DNA from: Arbacia lixula | Taxonomy: Eukaryota; Echinodermata; Echinoidea; Arbacioida; Arbaciidae | Assembly (NCBI GenBank): GCA_963669155.1 | Contig: OZ022594.1 | Span: forward strand, 2,763,762 to 2,827,761 | Reading direction: 5' to 3' | DNA: 64,000 nucleotides | Shown: positions 26,096 to 39,051 of the stretch, in pieces | Layout: each line of letters starts with the position of its first letter | How positions within the stretch are numbered: the stretch's first letter is position 1 | Notes under the pieces: model-generated | Databases searched by the model: none | What the model saw: the letters and a program-made list of their open reading frames with translations, nothing else | What the model was told of the DNA's origin: nothing | Program-made: the position numbers and the translations under genes

Positions 26096-28049
26096 GTTGT
26101 GACCTTCGAGTTACCTTCCTGTTACTAAGAAAACTACTGAGACACCAACACATATCCTAGTAAGCTCAATATGACAAAGGGGCGGCTCTGCCCCAGTCAT
26201 GCTATGAATATGCTTCCAAACATTCTCTCGATCTCTACCCAGACATGCTCCGTGTATTTACGTCACATAACACATTTTTGAGTGGAATCAAACTTGCATG
26301 AATTATGGTGAATAAAAAATTGAACTGAATTGAATTAAAATGGAAATTTTATAGAGCATTGCATATTTTTCAACAAAAAGCCCTCTCCGACGAAAACATG
26401 AAACAGGCTGGGAGCAATTCGGTGTCGGTGATAGCTGGAATCCTGTTTTCCAAGAGAGCAGGGTTACACACATGGGTTGATGTGGCCCGATGCCTCTTGA
26501 TAGGGCTTTGATCCGTGTTTTATTACCATGATTAGTAAGACACGTGAATGGTTTCGATACCACTGGGCTGTTCCCCATCGGGGAATACCCCAGTGCCCCC
26601 CCCCCCCCCCCCTTCACCCACCTCTCCGCCTTGGGTTCATCTGGGTTAATATGTCATACAACTAACTCAACTTTGACTCCAGTCTCATCAGGTAACACGG
26701 AAGTTATAAGTTTGTATTCCGATACTGTGCACAAGAGAAACAAGCTAACATCTTACAATGGTTGAGATATAGATCTTAGTATATATATACGATCTGATAA
26801 CATAACTATCATACATGGTATAGAGAGGGATTGAGAGATGGAACTGATAGGGCGGAGAAGGAGGGGGGGGGCATGGATTGAGGTGTGTGGGACATCGCGA
26901 GATAAAGTCATATATGATTGATATATGATCTATACGAATTGAATTTAAGTTTCCATGCGCTTTTGCTGCACTTGTAAATACACTAAAAACATAGACCACC
27001 AGGCTGAGCGGCACACAAAGAGTTAAATACTGATGGCTAAATAAAAACTATTTATATCCATTGCCTGATATGTACACAAGTAATGTACACGCAAAGTCAA
27101 GAAACGATGAATACATACACGGATATAGAAGTGTATGGACATGAACGCCAATTGCTATTTCTTTCAGCACTGTCACAACTGAAAGGTTTGCGGATTGCGG
27201 ATCTGAACGGATTGCGGAAACGTTCCTCGAACGGCAACGTTTGATCCGTTACATATCCCTTCGTAAGACACCTCAAGCAGCAACAGACATGACGTTCGTC
27301 AACGAATAATTTGACTTCTCAAATATTCTTTTCGTTGGCGTACGTTTATGAAATCCGGTCAGACGTGACCGGACCTTTTAAGCAATTAAAGACAACTATA
27401 CGTGTTCTACATCCAGGATTCCAGGGTGAGTTTTGATTAAGTGCCATACTGACGTGAAAAAAAAGAACAAAGACAAGAAAAGAGCGACATCTTATCGTCT
27501 TCGTTACAACGCTTCTCCTCCCACAATATACATAACATATACAGGATGTCCGTGTTATTGGAGTGATTTTAGGATATTTCATTGCACTGTTTACAATACG
27601 AGGAATAACTTACGAGATATCACGTGGGGGGGGGGGAGGCACGTTAGATCGACGTGATATATTGGAAGATATGTAGATATAAATATCGTAAATAAATATG
27701 TATAAACGGATAGATAAATAGCTAAATAGATGTGTAGAAAGAAAGAGGGACAGATAAAGCGCAGAGAGGCAGATTAATGAATATGAAGGCAGATGTACCC
27801 GGAAAGTATGGAGAGGTGGGTGTTGGTGGGATAGCGTGTGATTGAATGTGTGTATTGAATTTATGTACACGTATAGGCCTATTCATTTAATATTCTGGAA
27901 CAATTAAGAGGATGAGCATAGACCTATAGCTTATTTAATATCAATATATACGATTAAACAGACGCATAGACATGGACAGTGATTGTGGGACACATTGCTA
28001 ACTATAATTATTCAAGTTGATTTGCTGACCAACTAACACGTTCACTTAC

Positions 28050-28161
28050 AATGATGTCATTTGATATGTTTGTGCACCTAGAAATAGCCACAACTACCAC
28101 CACTTCCTCTACGACAAACCCATCATACAAATACAGCGAGGTTAATGTGTACACCTGGAAG
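28050..28161 (+). CDS. Putative plus-strand exon, Thr-rich, ending NVYTWK
   Basis: The open frame ends at the ideal donor TGGAAG|GTAAGT and encodes a Thr-rich run, then SYKYSEVNVYTWK. It can start at the tandem ATG at 28,050, as a first coding exon, or after an AG at 28,078. A Tyr/Trp-containing end before an expected membrane helix is reminiscent of gamma/delta-sarcoglycan N-termini (VGIYGWRKR). No helix exon was found to confirm this, so I make no call. Confidence 0.4.
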
Positions 28162-28243
28162 GTAAGTGGTTACATAACCTTGCTGATGTACATATGTATA
28201 GTCTAGTCTTTTTTAACCCTTTCAATGCCTGGTTAAATCTAGG

Positions 28244-28336
28244 TCTATGGGATTTGTATGCAAACCGTGTGAAAAAAAAAATCAAATGTGGCACATAAGT
28301 ATTTTTCTCACGGGTGATACACACAAATCCCATAGA
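28244..28336. mobile_element. 93-bp hairpin element
   Basis: Perfect 13-bp ends (ctatgggatttgt and acaaatcccatag) continue as an imperfect stem around an A-rich loop. It sits in putative plus-strand intron sequence, about 80 bp after the 28,161 donor. Confidence 0.6.
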
Positions 28337-28979
28337 GCTTCATTTTGTCTGAATCAGAAAGGGTGAGTGGTGGAGCTGCAAAGTTCTTCGTCATTACTCA
28401 CTTTTTATTCAAACAAAAATCTCCTCGAAACCCTATTGCATGACCAGTGCACATCTAGAGCACATCATGATTCAACCATGTTTGCAATTCTAAAGAGTAA
28501 TTGTCAATAAAACAGAGTAACATGGTCAAGAGGTACGTGGTGTACGTGTCGATCATAACTGACACCCCTCCCCCTCACCCCCTCCTCCCTTTCCGTACCC
28601 CTATTAAACCCCCAGCACAGCAAAGCCCACAACTGTTTATGTTATGAGCAATTCTTCAAATAAATGTATAACGTACTTTTTCAGACCATTTAATTTTTCT
28701 TCTTTTGTGTCTTAATTTAGCGTTTAATAGTTTCACATATGTCCTTACAATCGATTCCAAAATAAGTACAATGAGAAGAATTGATTGTTTAACTAAACGT
28801 CTACATTTGATAGATTTAAAAAAAACCCGCAGTTTTACTCAGACGATTCTGTATGAGTATTATGTAAACGAGTAGTTGACTAGAAGCAAATTCTCAAACG
28901 CTTTTCGACGTATGTGCGTTGGGTCAAGATCATTCGTGTAATCGTCCACCTCCTACCAGTTACCTATCTCACACAAGTG

Positions 28980-29062
28980 CCATGTGAGGGCTTGAACCTG
29001 GGACCTCAAGACCCCAAGACGAAGACCCCTCCATCGCTTAGAGACCATCGCTGATGGTATGA
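28980..29062 (-). repeat. tRNA-like (SINE head) sequence
   Basis: On the minus strand tggtctctaagcg resembles an A box. About 45 nt later caggttcaagccctcac fits a B box. No cloverleaf closes properly. It may be a SINE copy or a chance match. Confidence 0.4.
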
Positions 29063-29519
29063 GTCTTCGTCTTTAGACTAACCCACCTCATAGCAGGCAC
29101 GGTTGGAGGACGTGCGAGCCCAGGCGCAATGGCCATGTCTTGACAGATTAGTCTTGACCTTTCACTCCCTATTCCTATTAACATAAACACGAGTTAACAT
29201 ACTTCATATCCACCAGCGACCCGTCATTGAACCTGGCATCTGAAACGGCATTCACAGTGACATGAGACATTGACATCAACATAATCAAACCGATGTTTTG
29301 TACTGCGTGTGAATCCACATTTTACCCACGGGTTGGTCGAAAACACGGATCCAAATCAATCCTGGCTTACAGCCTGCTAGGCATATCAACTCCAAACTAT
29401 TCAATAGAGAGGCCTGGTTGTAGTCGACTTATCACTCTCGATTGAAACAAAAGAAGAATGGTAAAGTGACGAGTCTATAGTGCTATACAACTATCGCAAC
29501 CACTAAAATCTACATTAGC

Positions 29520-30133
29520 CATTACCATCATCATCATCTATATCATCATCACCATGACGACCATCGCTGCCATGACCGTCACAACTATCACCACTATCAC
29601 CACCATCACCACCACCATGATCGACCCCCACGTTCACCGTCACGAACACCATCACCACCACCTTCACCGTCACGACCGTCATCATCAACACCAACACCAA
29701 TACCATTAGTATCAACACCACCACCACCACCACCACCACCACCACAACCATCCCCACCACCACCACTACCATCACCATCACCATCACCACTACTATCACC
29801 ACCATCCCCACCACCACCATCACCACCATCATCACCATCCTCACCACCAACAACAATACAATTAGTATCACCACCACCACCATCGCAACCATCCCCACCA
29901 CCACTACTACCAAAACCATCACCATCACCATCACCATCACCACCATCACCACTACCACCACCACCATCCCCACCACCACCATCCCCACCATCCCCACAAT
30001 CACCATCCCCACCATCCCCACCACCATCACCACCATCACCACCATCACCACCATCACCACCATCACCACCATCACCACCATCACCACCATCACCATCCTC
30101 ACCACCATCACCACGACCATCACAACCACAACC
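29520..30133. repeat. CCA/CAT trinucleotide-type array, about 600 bp
   Basis: Imperfect caccatcac and accatcacc hexamer-like units. The minus strand reads as a 204-codon Met/Val open frame that I regard as a by-product. A smaller relative lies at 39,478-39,830. Confidence 0.96.
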
Positions 30134-31586
30134 GCCAGCGCGACTTACTTGTGCTGCTGCACTGCTACCAAGCTACCGACATGAGATCCTCATCGAATAT
30201 GTCTTAAGAACAACGAAGACACCTTGAAAATAGTCGCTTTTACCACTGGAGGAGGCGAGTCATAGATCGAGCGTAACGATCGTAAATCAAGGAATCTTTC
30301 AAGATCTCACAGTACCACACGCACACGCTGATTTATATATATATTTTTTAAAAAAGTGCAAGATCACGGGACATTTTTTCCTGTTCATCGTTCATTTACG
30401 TTTGTCATCTTCTCACTGCTTCACATAAATCAATAACTCTAAGTCTTAACGTGCCAATTTTGCATTCCCGCACAACACCTATAATACCACTACCATGGTG
30501 TAGACACACAACGAAGTAGTCTCCCACGGTTGGTTTCACTCCCACCCACCAATCAGCCGGGAGTGATCCGCACATAATCCATATACGTAAACAAGTCAAA
30601 CTATCATACAACTGTAAGCAAATATTGTTGTTTTTGTCTATGCGGAAAAAGCGCGGGATCCATGGTTACTGTATTATACAAAAACATGACATCGACAAAA
30701 TATGTTCCAAAAATACCACCACTTAAGATCAAATTACCACCACATGGATTTTCATAGGAAATGAGATCGTAAATTGGGGTGGGAGGTGAAGTCAGTAATC
30801 GTACACGGTACACCTGACCTGTCAAGCTGTGTCCGTGGTGAAAGGGCATTATGTATAGCAGTATGTATGATAAGATATCACGGAGGCCTCGTCTGTTAGG
30901 AGGTTACAAGGTGAGTATCCTGCTATCAGGTTAGTGTCGTGAATTCTCCCACATGCAATGACGTGTTCATGACCACATCTTTGAAATATGATTCATCACC
31001 GGTTGTCGTTGTTTGATAACAAGTATCTTAAGTGATAAATGTATTTTCAAAAAGGTTAATTCGTTGTATGTTCACGTTAAATGTCATTATTCATGCTCCA
31101 TGACGCAACCCATTATTTTATCGTGTGCCCAGTTGAAATTCGATAAGCGCCGTTTGCAGCATTAGGTACACTGCTCTACTTTGACTAAAAGTAGTAAAAG
31201 ACATGTTACTCACAATATTATTTATTGATGTTTTCAGATTGTATTCAATATTGTCTGCATACCGGCTCATTCTGGAAGAGAAATGCATAAACTTATCTCG
31301 CTGTGAGATATCCAAACATGATGCGATATTGCATTGATACCATCAAAATAACATGTACATTGTGTTCATTTATAAGAACATGCATTGTGGTTACTTGCTT
31401 CTTTTTGTTGAGGTCTGGTAGTGTGTGATGACTACGCCGGGTTAATTGAGGTTTTATTTCCCGCCCAATGACCTTTGTCGATAGAACATTATCATGAAGC
31501 TTAGTAATACATGTAACACGAAGTCATTTCGTTGACTTTATCCTCATCAATGTATGTTAACCATTATCTTACGGGGATACGAGTAG

Positions 31587-31822
31587 TCTGTGTGTTAGAT
31601 ATACGTGTATGAAATACTATAGGAGGCAGCGGGTTAATGCAGGAACCCTGCTTAAAGATCGATCCTCATTGGATGAAAAGTATATCAGACTAGCAAACGA
31701 TCAAACATTGTCCGGTAATCACAACCGCCTAATGGATCCGGGATATCCGCCGGTTCCAGATTTAGACCTGTCAAGAAGCTACATAGCTAGCCATTTTTGC
31801 TCTAACGATCTTCAGGGAAAAG
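31587..31822 (+). CDS. Putative plus-strand exon, cytoplasmic-tail-like
   Basis: An open frame of about 78 codons reads YYRRQRVNAGTLLKDRSSLD, then a polar, Tyr- and Pro-containing stretch (DPGYPPVPDLDLSRSYIA), to donor GAAAAG|GTAATA. The basic start and polar Tyr-containing remainder look like the inner tail of a membrane protein. The acceptor is uncertain (gagtag or gtgttag). The phase does not fit the 28,161 donor directly, so an exon would be missing if they belong together. Confidence 0.35.
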
Positions 31823-31887
31823 GTAATATGAAGGAGAGAGAGAGAGAAGGGGGGGTGTAAGAATTAGATTATCATGCATATGGTTAT

Positions 31888-31995
31888 GGAAGAGAACTTA
31901 AAGCCCTTTAAGATAAAATAGTATGGTAGGAAGCTTACACAAAACAGGTGCATCATATGAATGGAAATGAATGCCGGAGAGAGGGGTGGGGAGAG
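31888..31995. repeat. Dispersed repeat family A, copy 2
   Basis: This matches 440-540 but has an extra 9 bases (ataaaatag) after the ccctttaag motif. It is flanked by a local duplication: an AG/poly-G tract plus tgtaagaattagattatcat at about 31,830-31,885 and 32,000-32,075. Confidence 0.85.
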
Positions 31996-32590
31996 AGGGA
32001 AATAGAGAAAGAGAGAGAGAAAGGGGGGGGGGGGGGGGTGTAAGAACTAGATTATCATGCATATGATCATGCATATGATGCATATGATAATGAACAGATG
32101 TTTCATTCATGTAACGGGCCTGTTGCTCTGTCTACAAAAGCAATAATTTGTTGGTTTTCGAAATTATTGTTGTTGACGAATGAGAATACAAATAAATATA
32201 TTTGTTTTGTTTTTATCATCATGTGTTTTTACTGACGCACCACGTTATGCCAATGATCTGCCGTTTGCAACCAAATTCTATGAATTCTTATGAATGAGCT
32301 CCGATTAGTAAAACAGACAATTAATTTCATAGAATAAGCGATACCTATCAGCTCTCCTATTGTCATTATCTATTGCGTTTAGAATACCAGACGGTATTAG
32401 CTCTGATTTCACATTCTCCCTCAAACAATTAGTGCCTAAATGGTATATCCACGTGTGGAAACAATCAGCCTTTTTCGTAATGTATTTATACCACCGCTGC
32501 CGAATCACATGACCATATCCCAGAAAGCCAGTTAACCCTCTCAGTGTCAATTACAACACAGTTTATTACATAAGGGACCTAGAGGTTTAA

Positions 32591-32954
32591 AGGGCATATA
32601 CTGTAATGGGAAGACAAAAAACCTTCAAAAGGTGATCATGAGCAATCTTCTTGCCAATGGTCTTAAATTCATGTATCGTCCATTTTAGAAACTTGCTGAA
32701 AGTTGTTTGCCCTCAAATGATCCACAGTTGGAGTAATTAATGATTAATGTTTAAATCACAAAATGTTCGGGCCCAACATTTTGAGGATTTGCGACTTATT
32801 CACCAATCATTCCAAATGTGGATCATTTTAGGGCAAACAACTTTCAGCCAGTTTTTAAAATTGACAATACATTAATTTAAGACCATTGGCAAGAAGATTG
32901 CTCATGATTACCTTTTGAAGGCTTTTTTTGTCTTCCCATTACAGTATATTCCCT
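32591..32954. mobile_element. Foldback MITE, copy 1 (364 bp), TTAA at both ends
   Basis: The left arm starts AGGGCATATACTGTAATGGG and the right arm is its inverted counterpart (cccattacagtatattcc). Pairing continues through gccctcaaatgatccac against gtggatcattttagggc almost to the middle at about 32,770. TTAA flanks both ends (32,587-32,590 and 32,955-32,958), as for piggyBac-type elements. It has no coding capacity. Confidence 0.85.
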
Positions 32955-34416
32955 TTAACCCTTTCCATTCTAGAAAATGTGGGATTTATGAGTATGACAA
33001 ATAACATCATCATCAGGCATTGTTCAACCATTGTTGGATGAAGCCCTCCTCAATCAGTTTCCATTCACTTCTATGTGCTGTCATTCTGTTCCATGTTGCT
33101 GTGTTTGTGTATGTTGATATTTCGTCTCTCCACCTTCTCTTTTGTCATTTGTCTTTGACATTAAATGACCTACGGAGGACTTTAAAAGCTTTTTTTCCCT
33201 TTACGAGATATCATGAATGTTCTCACGATTTATCACGCACCGCCGGCAGAATATGAAGGCAATATAGGGGGTGTATGGAACCTTGTTTATCATGTTTATA
33301 ATTCATACCTGTAACTTTGAACAATTTTTTTGTTTGATGTTGTGTCCGTATACTATTTTGTTTTCATGTAACATGGTGTTATATAAATATTCGTACTGCT
33401 CACGTGTTAAGGAGTAAAGCGAGGACAGGGGACAAAAGCACATGTTTGTAGATCGCGGTGAACTTTTTTGGATGAAAACCAAGAATCAGTCATTCAGTGC
33501 GGCGGAGGATAATCTACACTTAATCCCCTGTAACCGATTGAAAACATAAAAACCGAGTCATTCATTGAGAGATCAACACACTGCCTAAAATCCAACCTTA
33601 AAAGGATTAGCACCAACGGAGAGGTGTAGTATAAGGGTACATAGCGTTTCGAGAGGGATGAACGTAGTAAAACAAAATTATAAAAGCACAAAGAAAATGA
33701 AAACGTCAACAATCGCCACGCGCCGCGTTTCCAGGTATCGGGCAATGGTTGCTATGTTCAGTCAAGGATTCCAAAATGACGCAATTTCGAAGAAAAACTA
33801 GAAACTGGGAATTGAATGATTGGGTAAACAATCATGACGATGACAATAGAGCTACAATAGTAATCGTAATCTATGTCAGGTGATCGCTCAATATACCTTT
33901 CTTCAATATTGTGTGATTTCCGAGTGGTATCGTTTTTTGGTAGATTTATCATTCAGTGATCCCCAGATTCACTTGAAAGGCACATTTCAATTCACGTACT
34001 TTATCACAATATGGTAACTTAACATGAAAGTATTAATGCAAACCATTTTCAACTAAGAAATGATCACATGTTTATACCCCCCCCCCTCTTTATTTATGTA
34101 TGTCCCCCTACCCCCCCCCCCTCCCCCTATCCTATATCCATTAAGGAAAACGCAATCTCCCCTCATCTCAAACAACGATACAAACCAGCTTAAATGATTT
34201 TCAGACGAAAAGTAAGACGACAGATTTGAGTACACGATCTCTGAACTCCGTCTACTCGTAGGTCTATCCTTTGGGGATGATCATCTTTTTTTTCGGGGGA
34301 AAACGAAACATTAGTTAGTTTACCTCCATGACCTACTTCGAAACAACGATCACAATCCCGGTTCTCGTTATCATGGTTATAGGGGCGGGGTTGTGGAGTG
34401 GACGGGGATGGGGAGT

Positions 34417-34419
<3 letters not shown>

Positions 34420-34457
<38 letters not shown>

Positions 34458-34500
34458 TAGGGGGGGGGGCGGGGTGGGGTGGGGGGTTGTAGGGGGCGCG
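34420..34500. repeat. GT microsatellite and G-rich tract
   Basis: (GT)n followed by G runs. Confidence 0.95.
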
Positions 34501-35128
34501 GTCGTGAAGGAGCGGGGTGTTGGGACTGTAGTCATAGAAGTCTGTCCATGGTGGGGCAGTCACATAGTAAACATAGAGCAGAAGACCTCTCCTCCATGTC
34601 ATCCTAATCTTCCCAGATCGCACGTGTATCATTCAAATCTCCTGCTTTATTTTGCAACATATTCTTATTCATTCCGAACACGGTTAAGATGAGAGAACGA
34701 CGAGGAGGAGGAAGAGAAGGAGAACGACGGAGGCGATGATGATCTTAATGATGAGTATAATGTGAGTGAGTGAGAGGCAGACAGACAGGTATTTAGACCC
34801 TGAGAGAGAGGGAATCGAGGGGAAGAGACAGACAGACAGACAGACACAGAAACAGAAGCAAAGAGGGATAGACAAATAAAGAGATCACATAGCCGTGGCT
34901 TTCCCTCACTGCGTTTACAGATCGGCACACGTATACAAAAAGACAATGTTTCATAGAATATGATAGATAAGTCCTCCATTTACAAATCTATGAAATATCA
35001 TGTCACATCTGCCATAGCGATGTCGAGGTATTACTTCATTCTTTGGTTGGTATACAAGTTATTTTCATCATCGCCGTACAAACAGATCTGCGACTTTTGT
35101 ATTTGTTTTCTTGGGTATGTTTGGGCAG

Positions 35129-35393
35129 GGATCTCCTCTCACATCCCTGGTTTGGGGAGGCATCAGAGTCAGAATCTAAAGCTCATAATTCTCTCAAGAA
35201 GCTCAGGGTTGGGTCCGAGGTCAGGACGATGTCACGCGATGTACGAGAGCGATGTACTCAACCTAAAAAGAGGATGGAACTGGGTGGATGGAATCGTGAC
35301 AACATAAAGATTGAGCCCCCCCCCCCCCCCCCCATCCCCTTCCCCCGCAACATAATCATAGTCAAGAAAATGGGTGGGGTAAATAATATCTAA
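35129..35393 (+). CDS. Putative plus-strand terminal exon starting DLLSHPWFGEASESES
   Basis: After acceptor tatgtttgggcag a charged open frame of 87 codons runs to a stop, through a poly-C tract read as prolines. L-L-S-H-P-W-F is what protein-kinase subdomain XI usually looks like, and SLKKLR follows, but no other kinase motif is in view. A competing frame from the same acceptor is also open for about 58 codons, so the reading is uncertain. Confidence 0.3.
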
Positions 35394-36404
35394 TTTACGC
35401 TTAGTGAAGAACTACAAACCAAAGTTAATACAGGCATCTCCTCCCACTTGCTACTTAAAATTGACATTTCATAGCGAGTGTGTCACAGTGAGCTGGGAGA
35501 CACCAATTGTGTTCATCGGACCAGCAAATATTATTTGATGCAACAAAGCAGCCGCAAACAAAGCGTAACTGAGGTAAATCACGTATTCCTTGTTTAACGG
35601 CGTGCACATGGTGAGATCATGGACCTACCATGATGAAAACATTAGAAAGAGATATATATAGTGGGGGCAAAAGGGTGTGGGAGATGTGTTTAAAGAGGGA
35701 GTGGTAGAGAGAAATAGAGTAGTGATAAAGACAAACAAATGGAGAGAGGGGATGTATATGCATATGTACATATAAAGACAAACAAATTGAATAAAACGCC
35801 GGCGTTTCTTTCAATTTCTTTTTCTTTACCTAGAAATCAGCGCCATCGCAACCTATAACATACACAGAGAGGGAGAGAGGGGGGGGGGGGGGGGGGTGAG
35901 AGTGCGGGAGGAGCTAAAAGAGAGCTATATCGAGAAAGAGACAGACAGACAGACAAACGGAGCCTGCTCAGGGGGTTACTCCCAATCATGTCTAACCAAG
36001 ATGGCTTCAGAAAGCAATCAATCAAGCATGAACCTGTAAACACCATGCAGGAAAGAGACGCGAGGGACACGAGGGAAGGACACATCCTGGTTCTTCAGAA
36101 CAAATGGAACATGTACGTCACGAACACATGTAGCAAAAATCGATGGCTCTCTGATGATACCTTGAAGTCAATGTTCATGGAAATTGCTGATATTTTTTGC
36201 TTGATGAATAAATAACTGAATTGATTAACGTGCGACCCGGATTCGCGACTCAAAACGAAGCACGTTCAGGAGTTGTTGAAATCAAACTAGACTAAATTAA
36301 AAGGGATGCCGTCATCGTGGTTCCCGTAATCCTGACCATAATGAGAAAGTTGAAACCCTTACAACTCCCTGCCACTAATATCCACTACCTTTAACATGTT
36401 TTAA

Positions 36405-36651
36405 GGTCATATACTGTACTGGGAAGACAAAAGGCCTTCAAAAAGTGATCGTGGACAATCTTCTTGCCAATGCTTTGTTGTCCAATATTGTGATTTATAA
36501 GCACCCACTACTCCAAATGTGGATCATTTGAGGGCAAGTAACTTTCAGCAAGTTTCTAAAATGGACAATACATGAATTTAAAACCATTAGCGAGAAGATT
36601 GCTTACAATCATCTTTTGAAGGTTTTTTTTTTGTCTTACAGTAGATGCCCT
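36405..36651. mobile_element. Foldback MITE, copy 2 (about 247 bp, internally shorter)
   Basis: This is the same family as 32,591-32,954. It has ggtcatatactgtactggga at the left after TTAA, shares caatcttcttgccaatg, caaatgtggatcat and ctttcagcaagtttctaaaa, and ends with cagtagatgcc. The middle is partly deleted and the right TTAA has been lost. Confidence 0.8.
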
Positions 36652-37949
36652 GTCAAGAAGTCAATGAGTGTATGAAGAATCACAATAGTGAGTGATTGTA
36701 TTAATTAATCCCCGTAGTTATTTCGTGGACGTGCACAATGACACAGTCACTTGAGTGATTACGTAGACAAAATCAGTCGTCATGTCACAGCATATCGCAA
36801 GTTTACATGCACGCCACCCCTCAACCCTCACAAAACCAAGCCATGGCAAGCAGAATTGAGTTGTCGTGCATGTATCGAACCCACCGTACTATGAGCGTAT
36901 GATGAGGGTTAACGCGAATTTATTTTAACACCGACTTCGAAACCAGTTATGTCAGGGAACATCAATGGTGAAGGCAATAGACTCCAAGCAGGCGCCATCG
37001 TTATGGTTTCAAATGATCATGATCAGATAAACTGTGCCTAAACTCTTGAAACAATCGGCTTGGCTTTGAAAGTGATTAGAAACCCAACTCTTGGATATGT
37101 AGGTTAAGGTTTCTTATAGGTCACTTGTTATCGATAGCATGATGAGAGAGACCATTATGTTACGCTCAAGAATATCGTTTAATTGATTTGTTGCAAGGAA
37201 TTGTGAAGAACACATTTAGGACATAATACGAAAAGAGGGAAAGACGACGCAAAGAAGAAATTAAAACATGAGAAGACGGCAGAGAAGGGGGTGGCAGACC
37301 AAGAGAAAGGACTATAAAATGAAGTTACAGACGCCTTATCAGGTTCATGTTTATAGTCTGTGAAAATAAGCTAAACATGTTTTGCCTTGGGAGTAAGAAC
37401 AATACCATGAAGCTTATTAACCATAATTTGACGTACTCATGGTACTGGGCACACCAAATACATGTACATGTACATGTATACCATCCAAATATCTTTACAG
37501 ATATTCGCGAACTATTTAGATACAAAACTCGTGAAACAAAACTTCGTTCAAATGTAGCAAATAAAACTGCCAATGTTTGACGATGGAACACCTGTATAAA
37601 TACAGGAATATGATTGACACCGGATATTTAATTTAAAGAGTTACACTACCTTCATGACCTTTATTTCTTTCTTTTACCTGCACATGGTCACAACTCTAGC
37701 ATTGCAATAATATACCTTTTTCGTTATGTTTGCAAATTTTATTCCAATTTTATACCACTAGGAACCCCAAAGCTTGTCCGAGGTTTGTCGCATCAACATA
37801 CGAGCATGTCGGTTTTTTTCTCATTCACATTAATTGGAGATGACCTGAACAGGCGACCAGTTTGACTTGGGAACCTCGCTCGATCTGTGCTATCAGTTGA
37901 TGTCCTCGTTCTTCACTCTCTCAATTTGTTTACCATTGGGAGATGAGGT

Positions 37950-38440
37950 AGCCTGACTTACAGGCGTTCGGACATTTATAATTCAAACTTCAAATTTAGA
38001 GTCTAGTATTCACAAGACTAGTCACTCTGTCATTCCCCTTCTTCTCCCTCCGTCACGTTTGTTTGGGAGAGCTTTAGATGAATGTGAGGAGTCTACTGCA
38101 GCCAGGCCCGTGTATTGAATATGGTAATTTGGATTGAACATTCCAACGGCAGCCAGGCTCGAGAAACAGAGCCCATGCAACTGTTTGCGTGACTCATCAT
38201 ACCATTGAACTACAGTTGAAACATACTATTACCTCAATCTGCCAATGATGATACCATGTAGTGTTAATATTCAACATGTGTATGACTAATGTGTTGTACA
38301 CACACACAACTCTGTGAGTTCTTACATTTATGTATCGATATTAACTTCTTCTCTGCCAGACTCCATACTACCATGTGGGAGTGATGTGTATTACCAGCAT
38401 GACCAGTGCAAACTGTTTGAATGGCGTATTAAGCAAGACA
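37950..38440. repeat. Dispersed repeat families B and C
   Basis: Part B (37,980-38,170: agactagtcactctgtcatt, gaggagtctactgcagccag, attgaatatggtaatttgga) has relatives at 4,640-4,830 and 12,610-12,740. Part C (from 38,345: cttctctgccagactccata) has a relative at 12,168-12,290. A short stretch at 37,757-37,795 (ccgaggtttgtc) matches 11,795-11,825. Confidence 0.65.
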
Positions 38441-38549
38441 ACACGAACAAATAGGGGGAAATGAAAGTATATCAAAATCATGATATTCCATCCACTCCAA
38501 TCCCTCCGCTCTCTTTCTCCCCCACCCCCCCACCCACACACACATACAC

Positions 38550-38552
<3 letters not shown>

Positions 38553-38587
<35 letters not shown>
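38553..38587. repeat. CT microsatellite
   Basis: Pure (CT)n after a C/CA-rich stretch. Confidence 0.95.
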
Positions 38588-38590
<3 letters not shown>

Positions 38591-38846
38591 CATACACTGG
38601 TGATGGGTGATGGTATGTGTATGTAAGGGGGGAGGGGGATCTACTATATTAAGTCATTAGAATTATTAGATTAAAATACCATCCATGTAAAATAACTCGA
38701 GTCATTATTCAATGATTAATCATTTGTCTTTCATCTAGAGCCTCCTTTTCACATTACATGTAATAAACACACTCCACTCACTCAACAAAACGACAGTTCA
38801 TCCCAACCATTAACACCTACTCGACGATGAAAGAAAGAAAAGAAAC

Positions 38847-39051
38847 TTACCAAACAGGCCAATTAAGCGACGCTTCTCTGCAGTGCTTGATGTCTCTAGT
38901 GATGTAATGTAGTTTATGAATTACTCCAACGATTAGCACGTTGCTATCGTAATCTCCAGGTACTGACCATTCCAGTGATATCTACCGCACTCCGGTCGTT
39001 TTCTGTGTCTACGATTCAGTCATGGCATGAGTTGTAACGTGTTACAAGACT
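38847..39051 (-). promoter_or_regulatory. 5' untranslated exon following a core promoter
   Basis: Starting at the initiator A (39,051), transcription leftwards gives about 205 nt ending in the strong donor GTTTG|GTAAGTTTC. The ATGs inside it open only short frames, so it looks like a noncoding first exon with small upstream ORFs. The nearest coding exon on this strand with an acceptor-like upstream AG is at 21,661. Linking the two across a 17-kb intron is inference. Confidence 0.5.

Larger units (their letters stand above)
21662..38846. other. Long region between the 5' exon and the first coding exon
   Basis: It holds poly-G at 22.7 kb, GT at 23.5 kb, the GTCACA element, CT at 26 kb, the hairpin at 28.2 kb, the CCA array, two TTAA-type MITEs, family A copy 2 and putative plus-strand exons at 28.1, 31.6 and 35.1 kb. 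Remaining parts show no supported genes. Confidence 0.45.

Noticed and set aside
29515..30129. 204-codon Met/Val-rich frame on the minus strand
   Set aside because: It is a by-product of the CCA/CAT repeat array.
35988..36215. 75-codon plus-strand frame starting MSNQDGFRKQ
   Set aside because: It is protein-like but has no motif, a weak start context, and an AT-rich end typical of chance frames; not enough to call a gene.
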